A DNA stretch of 46,193 nt. It comes from Burkholderiales bacterium (GTDB lineage Bacteria; Pseudomonadota; Gammaproteobacteria; Burkholderiales; UBA11063). A program made the translations under genes and the position numbers. The stretch is from assembly GCA_028693355.1 (NCBI GenBank), contig JAQUVM010000009.1:1-46193 (forward strand), read 5' to 3'. The notes below the pieces were generated by a model, which saw nothing but the letters and a program-made list of their open reading frames with translations, was not told where the DNA came from and ran no database searches. Shown here piece after piece: positions 16,663-25,471 of this stretch (positions are counted from its first letter, which is position 1; every line of letters begins with the position of its first letter).

Positions 16663-18129
16663 CTAACCTAGCATTTTTTTTAATTTACTACCTAAGATAA
16701 AAGCAATTATCGCAGCTGTTATCCCAGCTAAGAAAATATTCCTAAATAAGTATTCATAGCTATGAAAGCTTGCAATTTGATCTGCTGTTGAATAAACTGC
16801 ATCAACACTTACTTTTTTAGTATTAGCAACTAAAGATGCAATATAAGTACCAAGCTTAAGACCTAGTGCACTAGTTATAAACCATGTTCCCATTGCAAAA
16901 CCACGCATTCTTTCAGGCATTAGCTGTGCCATCAAAGATACTCCAAGTGCACTAATTAATAGCTCAGATGAAGCAAAAAATACAGATATTGCTAAAATTT
17001 CCCAAGCAAAACTAATTTTTTGGGTTGGGTCAGTAAATGCACAAACAAGATATAGTAAACCATAAGCACAAGCACTAAATGTAAGACCAACAGCAAATTT
17101 AAATGGTAGCGCTAAATCACGATCACCAAGCTTACGATACATATTAGCAAAAAGTGGTGATAGAATAACTAATCCAGCAGTTCCCAATAAACCAGGCACT
17201 GTTTGCGGATTTATATCAAAGCCAAGCACATGTAAATTGACATGATGTTTATTAAATAACATGAATGAAGTATTTTTTTGTTGATAAATAACAAAGAATA
17301 CTACTGCGTATAATAATAAAACTACGGCAACAATCATTTTTTGGCGTTGAGCACGATCTTTTTCTCTAAAAATTTGAAAAATAAAAGTTCCAAAAATTGC
17401 GATAGAAACTACAATTAATAATTGATTAATAAAGTGATCATTTTGTAGCATAGTCATAATAAAAATAAAACCCGCTACTAATGAGAAAATAAAAGGTGAT
17501 AATTTTTTTATATTAAGAGTAGCATGACCTGTTTTATTGTCTATATCACGTATACTCTTATAATTAATTATATTATATAAGATACCAATTACTACACCAG
17601 ATGCACATAATAACAATGCTGGAGTATAACCATATGTTTTAGCTAAATATGGTGTGATTAATGATGTACAAAATGATCCCATATTGATTGACATATAAAA
17701 TAAAGTATATGTAGAATCTAATAATTTAGGATTATGCCCATAAATTGAAGCAATTAGATTTGTTGGGGCTGGTTTGAATAAACAAGATCCAATAATTATA
17801 AATGTAAGCGCGGTATAAACAAATTGTGGGTTTATATCAGTACCTAATGCCAGAAATGCATATCCAATACACAAGAAAAATGCACCAGTAAACATTGTTC
17901 GTTTAATTCCAAGCACATTATCAGCAACGTATCCACCTACAGCATTAAATGTATAAGTTAAAGCAGCAAATCCACCAGATAATGTAGTAGCTGTTGCTTC
18001 ACTAAAACCTAATTTTGAAATATAGAAGTAAATTGAAATATAATTAAATCCATAGTAGCCAAATCGTTCGAAGAATTCTAAAAAACAGAGCACGAAGAAT
18101 GGTTGTTTATAAAATTTTGATTGAGACAT
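16663..18129 (-). CDS. POT/PTR-family proton-coupled oligopeptide transporter
   Basis: A 488-aa inner-membrane transporter importing di- and tripeptides with protons. Helix 1 carries the family ExxER motif in LEFFERFGYYG; the PTR signature continues with GGYVADNVLGIKRTM and FYMSINMGSFCTSLITPYLA. About 14 hydrophobic segments are present, the usual number for bacterial POT members such as DtpA-D. Late in the protein, SSELLISALGVSLMAQLMP matches the helix 10 signature (E-x-L-x-S). The start follows a GAGGAAAA site. It stands alone, convergent with the kelch remnant. Confidence 0.92.
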   Translation of the reverse strand: MSQSKFYKQPFFVLCFLEFFERFGYYGFNYISIYFYISKLGFSEATATTLSGGFAALTYTFNAVGGYVADNVLGIKRTMFTGAFFLCIGYAFLALGTDINPQFVYTALTFIIIGSCLFKPAPTNLIASIYGHNPKLLDSTYTLFYMSINMGSFCTSLITPYLAKTYGYTPALLLCASGVVIGILYNIINYKSIRDIDNKTGHATLNIKKLSPFIFSLVAGFIFIMTMLQNDHFINQLLIVVSIAIFGTFIFQIFREKDRAQRQKMIVAVVLLLYAVVFFVIYQQKNTSFMLFNKHHVNLHVLGFDINPQTVPGLLGTAGLVILSPLFANMYRKLGDRDLALPFKFAVGLTFSACAYGLLYLVCAFTDPTQKISFAWEILAISVFFASSELLISALGVSLMAQLMPERMRGFAMGTWFITSALGLKLGTYIASLVANTKKVSVDAVYSTADQIASFHSYEYLFRNIFLAGITAAIIAFILGSKLKKMLG

Positions 18130-18300
18130 GATTTTCCTCTAAATGGTATACAAAATATTATTATATAAGTTTTCATGAGAGAGAAGTATATCAAATCAAC
18201 ATGATTTCACAGAGGATATTTTTAGACATTATTTATTAAGTGTATTTGCTTATATTTTATTATATTATAATCATGATTAATATTGATTGAGAGCATTATC

Positions 18301-18963
18301 ATGAGGAAGATTTTTATTGTATGTTATTTTTGTTTTGTCTATGAAGTAAGTATGGCATATGATAATTTTAAATTAAAAAACGGTGATTTATTATTTCAAG
18401 ATGTAAATTGTGGTGAATTTTGTGACAGTATAGATGGGGTAACATATGGTTATAAAAATACATATGTTTCACATGTAGCTATGGTGGTTGATACAATATC
18501 TGGAAAGGTTGTCGAAGCTGGTACAGATGGAGTTCATTACATAAAACTTAATGATTTTATGAAAGCAAGTATAGATGAAAATGGTAACCCACGAGTGATG
18601 GTTGGACGTTTAAATGTTAAATACCAGATCTTAATTCCTGATGCAATTAAATTTACAGAGTCTCAGATAGGTAAACCATATAATGCAACTTTTGTGCCTG
18701 CAAACAACAACGCTTTTTATTGTTCTGAATTAATTGCCAATGCTTTTATGTATTCAGATGGCAGTAAAACAGTGTTCCCAACTTATCCAATGACTTTTAA
18801 TGACTATAAAACTAAAGAATTATTACCTTTATGGAGTGATTATTACAAAAAATTAGGAGTCAAAGTTCCAGAAGGTGTATTAGGGACAAATCCAGGTAGA
18901 ATGTCCCGTGAAAGCAATGTGTTAGAAATTATACATTTTTATGGTAATTTAAGAGTTCATTAA
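18301..18963 (+). CDS. Secreted YiiX-like permuted papain-fold cysteine hydrolase
   Basis: A 220-aa protein with an N-terminal signal sequence (MRKIFIVCYFCFVYEVSMA, cleavage before YDNFK). The body matches the YiiX/YebB permuted NlpC/P60 family: NGDLLFQD at the start of the domain, TYVSHVAMVVD with the catalytic-type His (about residue 58), VVEAGTDGVHY with Glu (about 72), and NNAFYCSELIANAF with the Cys nucleophile (about 141) plus GKPYN before it. Such enzymes hydrolyse amide or ester bonds in peptidoglycan or lipids; the substrate here is unknown. The ATG at 18301, with a GAGAG site, is preferred to the TTG at 18283. Its stop is one base from the convergent DUF1554 gene. Confidence 0.8.
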   Translation: MRKIFIVCYFCFVYEVSMAYDNFKLKNGDLLFQDVNCGEFCDSIDGVTYGYKNTYVSHVAMVVDTISGKVVEAGTDGVHYIKLNDFMKASIDENGNPRVMVGRLNVKYQILIPDAIKFTESQIGKPYNATFVPANNNAFYCSELIANAFMYSDGSKTVFPTYPMTFNDYKTKELLPLWSDYYKKLGVKVPEGVLGTNPGRMSRESNVLEIIHFYGNLRVH

Positions 18964-18964
18964 T

Positions 18965-19768
18965 TTATTGTTGTACGCATAGTAATCCTATAGAGCTTGT
19001 ACATTTTGTTGGTAAACTATTAATTTCACTGCCACTAAATAGAGTGTTAAAGGAATTATCGATATATTGGGACATTCTTCCGCTTCCGCCAAATGCATTA
19101 TATGGTTCAAATTTACCTGTTACTTCAAATTCTTTATTAGAAGTCCATGAGTCGCAATTATGTTCAGATGCACTCCATTTATCTTGGTTTAAGATGCCTT
19201 CTGGATATTTTTTATAATAAGGGGTTTCTTTAGTTTTATAAGCTACATGAATTCCTGTCCATGCTTCATTATTAATTTCTGAACTAATCGAGTTTCCTCT
19301 ATATATAGATACTGGAGATGGGTATTCTAATATACCAAACTCTGTAGCTGGGCCAAAAATTTCAAGGGACTCATTCATATATGTAACACCTGGTTGTAAT
19401 ACCCAATCTAATGCTATTTTATCCATTGAGCTTGGCTCTCTAACTCCTTTTGCTGCGATTAGAGCTTTCCATTTAGCTTGTTGCGGTAAATTTGGATGCC
19501 ATTCTTGATTTTGAGCTGCTATTTGACATAAGTTATCAGCTCCAGATACACCACCAAGATTACCAGAGTATCCATGACCATTATTCATATCATAAAATAT
19601 TATTTTTAAATCTGCTTTAGTTATTATATTAGAGTTGGTTTGGGAATTATTTACAGACATAACTTGCTGTGTTTTTGTAGACGTAGTATTATCTCCGACA
19701 CACGCAGATACGCTGGCAGCTACAGCCGCAACCGTAACAAAGTTTATAAGATGTTTTAGCAATTTCAT
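18965..19768 (-). CDS. DUF1554-domain lipoprotein
   Basis: A 267-aa protein with a lipoprotein signal (MKLLKHLINF..VAASVSAC; Cys23 lipidated) and an AAAGGA ribosome site. After a Thr/Asn/Gln-rich linker comes a complete DUF1554 domain: IFYDMNNGHGYSGNLGGVSG, ADNLCQIAAQ, KWKALIAAKGVR, EAWTGIHVAY, SEHNCDSWTS and the C-terminal IGLLCVQQ. These correspond to the family pattern NGNLGG..GAD..C, KALL, WTG, C..WTS, L.C.EQ/VQQ. Four conserved cysteines suggest two disulfides. Probably surface- or periplasm-anchored; the function of the family is unknown. It is a paralogue of the protein ending at 1453. Confidence 0.85.
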   Translation of the reverse strand: MKLLKHLINFVTVAAVAASVSACVGDNTTSTKTQQVMSVNNSQTNSNIITKADLKIIFYDMNNGHGYSGNLGGVSGADNLCQIAAQNQEWHPNLPQQAKWKALIAAKGVREPSSMDKIALDWVLQPGVTYMNESLEIFGPATEFGILEYPSPVSIYRGNSISSEINNEAWTGIHVAYKTKETPYYKKYPEGILNQDKWSASEHNCDSWTSNKEFEVTGKFEPYNAFGGSGRMSQYIDNSFNTLFSGSEINSLPTKCTSSIGLLCVQQ

Positions 19769-19894
19769 AAATGCTATCCTTTCATATATTAATTAAAATT
19801 TAATGGTATTTATATATAAATATAAGAGTCATATTAGAATAATTAGATTAGCGTATTTAAGTTTTAACTTATTATGGTTAACTCTAAAATGTTT

Positions 19895-20113
19895 TTAATT
19901 TGCTTTGATTGGTGGTTTTGATGTTTTTTGAGATTGATAGAGGTCGTTAGAATTAATATAACCACTATCATTAGCAAGATTTTTAGAGTTTATTGCAATG
20001 AGATTAACTAACATAGCATCCAAAGATTGTATAGAACATTTTTCTATTATACTTATAGTTGCATTGGAATTAGTATAAATTACTGCTAATAATACTCCTA
20101 GAATTTGTTTCAT
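19895..20113 (-). CDS. Small secreted protein, 72 aa
   Basis: A short ORF with a strong GAGGAGCC ribosome site eight bases before the ATG and a signal peptide (MKQILGVLLAVIYTNSNA, cleavage before TISII). The mature part of about 54 residues has a single cysteine (EKCSIQSLDAML) and an Asn/Ser/Lys-rich tail ending KPPIKAN. No family recognised. Ribosome site and signal peptide make it a credible gene. Upstream (20114-20367) there is no further gene. Confidence 0.6.
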   Translation of the reverse strand: MKQILGVLLAVIYTNSNATISIIEKCSIQSLDAMLVNLIAINSKNLANDSGYINSNDLYQSQKTSKPPIKAN

Positions 20114-20367
20114 GATAGTGGCTCCTCAAATATTAATTTATATAGCGCATATGATTTATATTTTTTGTTGTGCGCTACTTGAATTCTACTCCTGAGTCAA
20201 AGGTAATGTGTATGTATTTTGATTGTTTAATATAATAAATGATTCTGCAAGCTAGAGATTGTAGATAAATATATAATAAAATCAGATTGATATGGGTGCA
20301 CTTGATTTAGATTTTGCGGTGTGATAAAATCCAACACTCGTATTTTATGTGGTCTTTGAAGAAAGTT

Positions 20368-20856
20368 ATGAATATGGAAGTAACTCTTAGAAAAACAACA
20401 ATAGAAGATTTAGAAAATGTATTGAATGCTGAAAATCATCCAGATAATTCTTGTTATGTTTATCAATGGAGTTATGATGAACATAAAACTTCTTTACAAA
20501 ACTTAAATATACTTCATTATATTATTTGTAATGATAATAATGAATTTTATGGCTATATAATATTAGATAATGTGCAAGATATTAGTCGCTCGGTTAATCT
20601 TAGACGTATTGTAATTACTAAAAAAGGTATCGGTATTGGACGTAGCGTTTTACAGAAAATACAAAAAATAGCGTTTGAAGAGTTAAAAATTCATCGTTTA
20701 TGGCTAGATGTTTTTGTGGATAATAATCGCGCATATGAGTTGTATAAGAATGTCGGTTTTAGACTAGAGGGTACATTAATTGATTCATATTTCCGCAATA
20801 ATGCTTATGTATCGCAACATATTATGGCGAAATTGCATAGTGAGTACAACGGTTGA
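20368..20856 (+). CDS. GNAT family N-acetyltransferase (RimJ/RimL-like)
   Basis: A 162-aa cytoplasmic acetyl-CoA-dependent acyltransferase. The acetyl-CoA pyrophosphate loop is in IVITKKGIGIGRSVLQKI (Q/RxxGxG/A type), followed by AFEELKIHRLWLDVFVDNNR and AYELYKNVGFRLEGTL, the usual motif A/B order of the RimJ/RimL and spermidine-acetyltransferase group. I place the start at ATG 20368 (MNMEVTLRKTTIEDL) since the domain begins with V-T-L-R-K-T; an in-frame TTG at 20314 would add 18 unlikely residues. Substrate unknown: protein N-terminus, polyamine or small molecule. Confidence 0.85.
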   Translation: MNMEVTLRKTTIEDLENVLNAENHPDNSCYVYQWSYDEHKTSLQNLNILHYIICNDNNEFYGYIILDNVQDISRSVNLRRIVITKKGIGIGRSVLQKIQKIAFEELKIHRLWLDVFVDNNRAYELYKNVGFRLEGTLIDSYFRNNAYVSQHIMAKLHSEYNG

Positions 20857-20890
20857 AGTTGGCATAAAACAAATTCTTTTTTCGAATTAA

Positions 20891-20919
20891 TTGCATTTTT
20901 TATATTTGTAAGATATAAT
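20891..20919 (+). promoter_or_regulatory. Consensus-like sigma-70 promoter of a candidate small RNA
   Basis: TTGCAT (20891-20896), exactly 17 bases, then a perfect TATAAT (20914-20919). One of the best promoters in the window, with no conventional gene directly downstream before a terminator. Confidence 0.7.
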
Positions 20920-20925
20920 ACCGAC

Positions 20926-21000
20926 ATGTTTAAGAAGACAACAAAAGAATAAACATAATTTCCCCTAAATTGAGCAGCCTCTTATGGCTGCTATTTTTTT
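20926..21000 (+). ncRNA. Candidate ~75-nt small RNA (or leader/attenuator of trpR-like gene)
   Basis: A compact transcription unit: strong promoter with predicted start near 20925, about 47 unstructured A-rich nucleotides (including AAGAAGACAACAAAAGAA), then a GC-rich terminator hairpin AGCAGCC-TCTTAT-GGCTGCT followed by eight or so T residues. The only ORF inside is an 8-codon, nearly leaderless ATG with no ribosome site. This is the architecture of an Hfq-type sRNA. Alternatively the terminator attenuates read-through into the TrpR-like gene that starts 63 bases later. I do not recognise a known RNA family. Confidence 0.5.
20973..21000 (+). terminator. Intrinsic terminator of the candidate sRNA
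   Basis: A perfect 7-base GC-rich stem (AGCAGCC/GGCTGCT), six-base loop, followed by ATTTTTTTT. Confidence 0.88.
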
Positions 21001-21062
21001 GTCTAGATAATTTCCTTATAGTAGTACAATAGAGGAAGTTTAAACATTACCATTCAAATAAA

Positions 21063-21341
21063 ATGAAACAATCACAAAACTGGCAAGCATTTATTGACAA
21101 TTGCAATTCATTTAATGACTCAAAAGAGTTGAAAAAATTTCTTGAATTAGTATTGACTCGATCTGAAGTAGAAAAAATCGCGGCACGATATCAGATATTA
21201 ATAGAACTAAGCTCTGAGGAGTTAACCCAAAGAGAAATTGCACAGAAAGTTGGTGTAAGTATATTTAATATTACAAGAGGTGCAAATCAATTAAAGCTAG
21301 CAGATAAAGCAACAAAAAAATTAATTAATGGTAAGAAGTAA
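21063..21341 (+). CDS. trpR: Trp repressor (TrpR) family transcriptional regulator
   Basis: A 92-aa all-helical DNA-binding protein. The sequence follows the TrpR fold throughout: NWQAFIDNC, LELVLTRSEVEKIAARYQIL, EELTQREIAQKVGVSIFNITRGANQLK. The last segment is the helix-turn-helix with the ITRGxNxLK signature, which in E. coli TrpR also contributes to tryptophan binding. It is slightly shorter than E. coli TrpR (108 aa). No trp genes are in the window, so the ligand and targets are unconfirmed; YerC-like relatives with other roles exist. It is three bases upstream of dtd and probably co-transcribed. Confidence 0.78.
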   Translation: MKQSQNWQAFIDNCNSFNDSKELKKFLELVLTRSEVEKIAARYQILIELSSEELTQREIAQKVGVSIFNITRGANQLKLADKATKKLINGKK

Positions 21342-21344
21342 CTT

Positions 21345-21779
21345 ATGAGAATGGTTGTTCAAAGAGTATTAAGTGCCTCAGTAGCAGTTAATAATGAAGT
21401 AGTTGGAACTATTGCGCATGGTTTAATGGTTTTGATTGGAATCACTCATGATGATACTGTAGACACTATACGAGCTGGAGCTAAAAAATTAACTAAGCTA
21501 CGTATATTTAACGACGAGAATGACAAAATGAATCTTTCTATTCAAGATGTCATGGGTAAAATATTATTAATATCTCAATTTACATTATATGGTGATGCAT
21601 CAAAAGGCAATCGCCCATCATTTATTTCCGCAGCAAAGCCTGAATTAGCTAATTTACTCTATGAAGAAATGAAATTGGAGTTAAATAAGTTAAATATTCA
21701 TGTAGAATGCGGTATCTTTGGGGCTGATATGAAAGTTTCTTTAATAAATGACGGTCCAGTTACAATTATTATAGATTAA
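21345..21779 (+). CDS. dtd: D-aminoacyl-tRNA deacylase
   Basis: Hydrolyses D-amino acids mischarged onto tRNA (and Gly-tRNA-Ala), a translation quality-control step. The 144-aa length is standard. The catalytic SQFTLYGD motif is followed by KGNRPSF, and the C-terminal cross-subunit motif appears as NDGPVTIIID (Gly-Pro in cis). The N-terminus MRMVVQRVLSASVAV is typical. It starts 3 bases after the trpR-like stop; the ribosome site AAGAAG lies within the end of that gene. Confidence 0.96.
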   Translation: MRMVVQRVLSASVAVNNEVVGTIAHGLMVLIGITHDDTVDTIRAGAKKLTKLRIFNDENDKMNLSIQDVMGKILLISQFTLYGDASKGNRPSFISAAKPELANLLYEEMKLELNKLNIHVECGIFGADMKVSLINDGPVTIIID

Positions 21780-22032
21780 ATATGTGTTTCATAGTCATCT
21801 CTTCAGAGGTTTTCGTATTGATTTTAGCTTAGACTAAGTATATTAATATAATTATTTCTTATCATTACCTAATTCCTAAATTTTTAGGATAAAATCAAAA
21901 GCAAATATGGTTAAATAAGCATCCTAATGGTATAGTTTTTGTAACCTAGTATTAAAGTTGTACATTCTTGCTAATTTATAATTTAGCTGCTAGAATAGCC
22001 TTTCTATAAAATCATATAAAGAAAGAATAATT

Positions 22033-23043
22033 ATGAAAGCAGTAGGGCTTTATAAATCATTAGCAATTACAGATGCTGCGTCTTTAATCAATCTTGAACT
22101 ACCTAAACCGGAGCTTAATAGTGAAAATGATCTATTAGTTAAAGTTGAGGCTATTGCAGTTAATCCTGTTGATTATAAGGTTAGGCTTAGTATTTTGCCA
22201 GAAGCAAGTGCTACTCCAAAATTACTAGGATGGGATGTATCTGGTATCGTAATTGCAAGTGCTAATCCATCTTTTAAAGCCGGAGATAAAGTTTTTTATG
22301 CTGGTGATATAACCCGTCCAGGAGCTAACAGTGAATATCATCTTGTTGATTCACGAATTGTAGGTCATATGCCAGATAATTTATCCTTTGTGCAAGCAGC
22401 TTCATTACCACTTACCTCACTAACTGCATGGGAATCATTATTTGAAAGACTTCAAGTTGAGAAAGATAAGGAAAAAACCTTGCTAATCATCAATGGCGCA
22501 GGCGGGGTTGGCTCTATTACAACCCAGCTGGCTAAACATCTAACAAAACTTAAAGTCATTGTTACAGCTTCACGTCCAGAGAGTATTGAATGGTGTAGAA
22601 AGCAGGGTGCTGATTATATAATTAATCATCGAGAAGATATAGTTAGTCAAGTTCGTAATTTAGGTTATGAGTTCGTAGATTATATTCTGGTTTATAGTAA
22701 TATTAGTGATCATATTAAAGCTTGTGGAGAACTAATAGTTCCTTTTGGTAAAATTTGCTCCATCGTTGAAACTAAGACTGGTGAACTGGATATTACTCCG
22801 TTAAAAACTAAAAGCGCTGCTTTGCTTCAAGAATTTATGTTTACTCGTGCTATGTATAAAACTTCTGATATGATTGAGCAGCAAAATATTTTGAATAACA
22901 TTAGTAAGCTTGTGCAGAAACAAATAATTACTCCAACTGTTAATGAGATTTTGACTCCAATAAATGCTGAAAATTTACGTCAAGCGCATGAAGTTTTGGA
23001 AAAAGGCCAAAGCATAGGGAAAATTGTTCTAACAGGGTTTTAG
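22033..23043 (+). CDS. Zinc-type alcohol dehydrogenase-like/quinone oxidoreductase (MDR family)
   Basis: A 336-aa NAD(P)H-dependent oxidoreductase of the medium-chain dehydrogenase family. The N-terminal GroES-like domain includes AIAVNPVDYKVR and LGWDVSGIV; the Rossmann domain begins with INGAGGVGSITTQLAK (GxGxxG) near residue 153. Catalytic and structural zinc cysteines of classical ADHs are absent, as in the TIGR02817 and quinone oxidoreductase subgroups. The ribosome site is AAAGAAAG. An HxlR regulator follows 45 bases later; this pairing is common for enzymes that detoxify quinones or aldehydes. The physiological substrate is unknown. Confidence 0.88.
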   Translation: MKAVGLYKSLAITDAASLINLELPKPELNSENDLLVKVEAIAVNPVDYKVRLSILPEASATPKLLGWDVSGIVIASANPSFKAGDKVFYAGDITRPGANSEYHLVDSRIVGHMPDNLSFVQAASLPLTSLTAWESLFERLQVEKDKEKTLLIINGAGGVGSITTQLAKHLTKLKVIVTASRPESIEWCRKQGADYIINHREDIVSQVRNLGYEFVDYILVYSNISDHIKACGELIVPFGKICSIVETKTGELDITPLKTKSAALLQEFMFTRAMYKTSDMIEQQNILNNISKLVQKQIITPTVNEILTPINAENLRQAHEVLEKGQSIGKIVLTGF

Positions 23044-23088
23044 GCAGTAAATCCTTTATTGTTATTCAATATAAGATTGGAGAGGATT

Positions 23089-23424
23089 ATGCGACCTAGT
23101 CGTCGTAAAAATTGTAATGATGGTTGCCCAGTTGAAGCAGCATTGGATGTTATTGGCAATAAATGGAAAAGAGTAATTCTATTCCATTTATTATCTGGAA
23201 CAAAAAGATTCAATGAATTAAGACGTTTGATCCCAGACGTTACTCAAAGGATGATGACATTACAACTTAGAGAGCTTGAAGCAGATAATATAATAATTCG
23301 CACAGTTTACCCAAAGGTACCTCCGCATGTTGATTATAAATTAACTAACTTTGGACAGGAACTAGAGCCCATTATTTTTTTGCTAAAGGAATGGGGTGAG
23401 AAAGTTATCCAACAAGGTAATTAA
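23089..23424 (+). CDS. HxlR-family winged-helix transcriptional regulator
   Basis: A 111-aa regulator. The N-terminal CNDGCPVEAALDVIGNKWK is the HxlR hallmark (first Cys before an entry helix, then GNKW); the winged helix continues with KRFNELRRLIPDVTQRMMTLQLREL and a wing containing YPKVPPHVDYKLT. HxlR proteins such as YodB and HypR sense electrophiles through this conserved N-terminal Cys. The ATG at 23089 is chosen because GGAGAGG precedes it; the earlier in-frame TTG would add ten residues lacking the pattern. It probably regulates the preceding oxidoreductase gene. Confidence 0.9.
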   Translation: MRPSRRKNCNDGCPVEAALDVIGNKWKRVILFHLLSGTKRFNELRRLIPDVTQRMMTLQLRELEADNIIIRTVYPKVPPHVDYKLTNFGQELEPIIFLLKEWGEKVIQQGN

Positions 23425-23728
23425 GATAATGCTATATTCAACATGATATGTTAAACGTCTCAGAATCTATTCTTCTGCATCTGTAATTTTAGCGATATCC
23501 TGAGCTCATTATACAAAACTTAGAATTTGAAAATGTATGTGATACAAACCTCTGGTATAAGAAAATACCCTATACAATTCAATCATTGCTTTTTGGTGCC
23601 TGAATAAAAAGTAATGGCTTGCGGTTTAGTTATATAATTTAATTAAAAATAATCATTATGATGTAAATGGTAGTGGTAAAATAGAGTAATTATAATAATA
23701 AGTGAAAATTTTCTTAAAGGATATAACT

Positions 23729-25471
23729 ATGTTTAGTCAGCCTCCAAAATTTGACGAATTTTTTGCTAATTTAGCAGAAGCAAATAAGAAATGGTTAGAT
23801 GGTTTAACGGGAACTGCTAATTTTGCACAAAATCCTGAAAATTCTGCATTTAATGCATTTCAAGGATTTTTCTCTAATACAAAAGGTTTCTTAGACGCTC
23901 AAAATAGCTTTTATCAAGAGCAATTACAAATTTGGTCACAAATTGCAAATAAAAAAGAAGGTTCAACAGAAGATAAAAAAGTATCTGACAAACGTTTTAG
24001 TGATGAAGGTTGGGATAATAATCCATTTTTCTCCTATTTAAAACAAAGTTATGAGAGTTTTAGTAAACATTTATTAAACATTGTTGGACAAGCTGGTTTA
24101 AGCGATGAAGAAAAAGAAAAATTTACATTTTTTATTCAACAATACCTAGCAGCGATAGCACCAAGTAATTTCCCACTAACAAATCCAGAAGTTATCAAAG
24201 CATTTATTGATACTAAAGGTAAATCATTTAGTGATGGCATGCAAAATTTATTGCAAGATTCACAAAATGGCTATATGTCAATGACTGATGAATCATTATA
24301 TGAAGTTGGAGTTAATTTGGCTGCAACTGAAGGTTCGGTGATTTATCGTAATTCTTTAGTAGAATTGATTCAATATAAACCAACTACAGAAAAAGTTTAT
24401 GAAACACCATTATTAATCGTTCCTCCTTGTATAAATAAATACTATATTTTAGATTTACAGCAAAGTAATTCATTAGTTAAATATTATGTTGATCAAGGCT
24501 ATACAGTATTTTTAGTTTCATGGAAATCAGCTGATGCTGCTTTGAAGAAATATCGTTGGGAAGAATATGTAAATATTGGTGTGATTGATTCGATTGAAAC
24601 AGTTCGCAGTATCAGCAAAAAAGATAAAATTAATGTATTAGGATATTGTGTTGGTGGTGCAATTTTAACAACCGCTGCACTATTACTAAAAGATCGTAAT
24701 TTAGACTATATCAATACAATGACGCATTTAACTTCATTATTAGATTATGAAGATCCAGGTGAAATCAAATTATACTTAAATAAAGATATGGAAAAAGTTG
24801 GGCAGCTTAAAAAAGATGGCGGAATTATGGCTGGTCGTATCATTGCTCAAACTTTCTCTTCTTTACGTCCTAATGATTTAATATGGAATTATTGGGTAAA
24901 TAATTATTTATTAGGTAAGACACCTCCAGCATTTGATTTATTATTCTGGAATAATGATGCTGTTGATTTACCAGTGCCAATGCACCAATTTTATATTGAT
25001 AATTTATATAATAAAAATAAATTTGCCAAAGGTGAGTTTGTTGTTGATGGTGTAAAACTTGATTTAAGCAAAATTGATTATCCTGTATATTTATTTGCTG
25101 CACAAAAAGATCATATTGTGCCTTGGAATTCAGCATATAAATCAACACAATTATTAAAAAATGCGCAAGTGAAATTTGTACTAGGTGCATCAGGGCATAC
25201 AGCAGGTGTAGTAAATCCAGTTGTAACTGATAAACGTAATTACTGGGTAAATGATGCATTGCCAGCAAGTGAACAAGAATGGTTTACTGGTTCTACTTCA
25301 ATGCCTGGAAGCTGGTGGAAAGATTATAATGCTTGGTTAGCCCAGTATTCTGGTAAGCAGGTAAAAGCTCCAGCAACAGCTGGAAATAAAGATTTTCCAG
25401 TAATTTGTGTGGCTCCTGGTGAGTATGTTAAGGCTAAGGGATTGTCTATTGTCGAAGCATCTCTAATTTAA
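23729..25471 (+). CDS. phaC: Class I polyhydroxyalkanoate synthase
   Basis: Polymerises (R)-3-hydroxyacyl-CoA to PHA on cytoplasmic granules. The 580-aa length and N-terminal region fit class I enzymes. The alpha/beta-hydrolase core has the lipase-like box GYCVGG with nucleophile Cys307, Asp461 in AAQKDHIVPW and His490 in SGHTAGVVNP; NVLGYCVGGAIL and NYWVNNYLLGK are further signature segments. The ATG at 23729 has an AAAGGA site; the GTG at 23702 would add nine residues. phaA follows 190 bases downstream, but no phaB reductase or phasin gene is recognised in the window. Confidence 0.95.
   Translation: MFSQPPKFDEFFANLAEANKKWLDGLTGTANFAQNPENSAFNAFQGFFSNTKGFLDAQNSFYQEQLQIWSQIANKKEGSTEDKKVSDKRFSDEGWDNNPFFSYLKQSYESFSKHLLNIVGQAGLSDEEKEKFTFFIQQYLAAIAPSNFPLTNPEVIKAFIDTKGKSFSDGMQNLLQDSQNGYMSMTDESLYEVGVNLAATEGSVIYRNSLVELIQYKPTTEKVYETPLLIVPPCINKYYILDLQQSNSLVKYYVDQGYTVFLVSWKSADAALKKYRWEEYVNIGVIDSIETVRSISKKDKINVLGYCVGGAILTTAALLLKDRNLDYINTMTHLTSLLDYEDPGEIKLYLNKDMEKVGQLKKDGGIMAGRIIAQTFSSLRPNDLIWNYWVNNYLLGKTPPAFDLLFWNNDAVDLPVPMHQFYIDNLYNKNKFAKGEFVVDGVKLDLSKIDYPVYLFAAQKDHIVPWNSAYKSTQLLKNAQVKFVLGASGHTAGVVNPVVTDKRNYWVNDALPASEQEWFTGSTSMPGSWWKDYNAWLAQYSGKQVKAPATAGNKDFPVICVAPGEYVKAKGLSIVEASLI

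Noticed and set aside
20314..20367. TTG start extending the GNAT gene by 18 residues
   Set aside because: The added residues do not fit the domain start and the codon is a weak initiator without a ribosome site.
23456..23530. Small inverted repeat (CAGAA/TTCTG) in the gap before phaC
   Set aside because: Stem of only five to six bases and no T-run; could be chance, and no repeat copy was seen.
24870..25268. 132-aa minus-strand ORF inside phaC
   Set aside because: Lies completely within a complete, conserved synthase gene and has no coding character.
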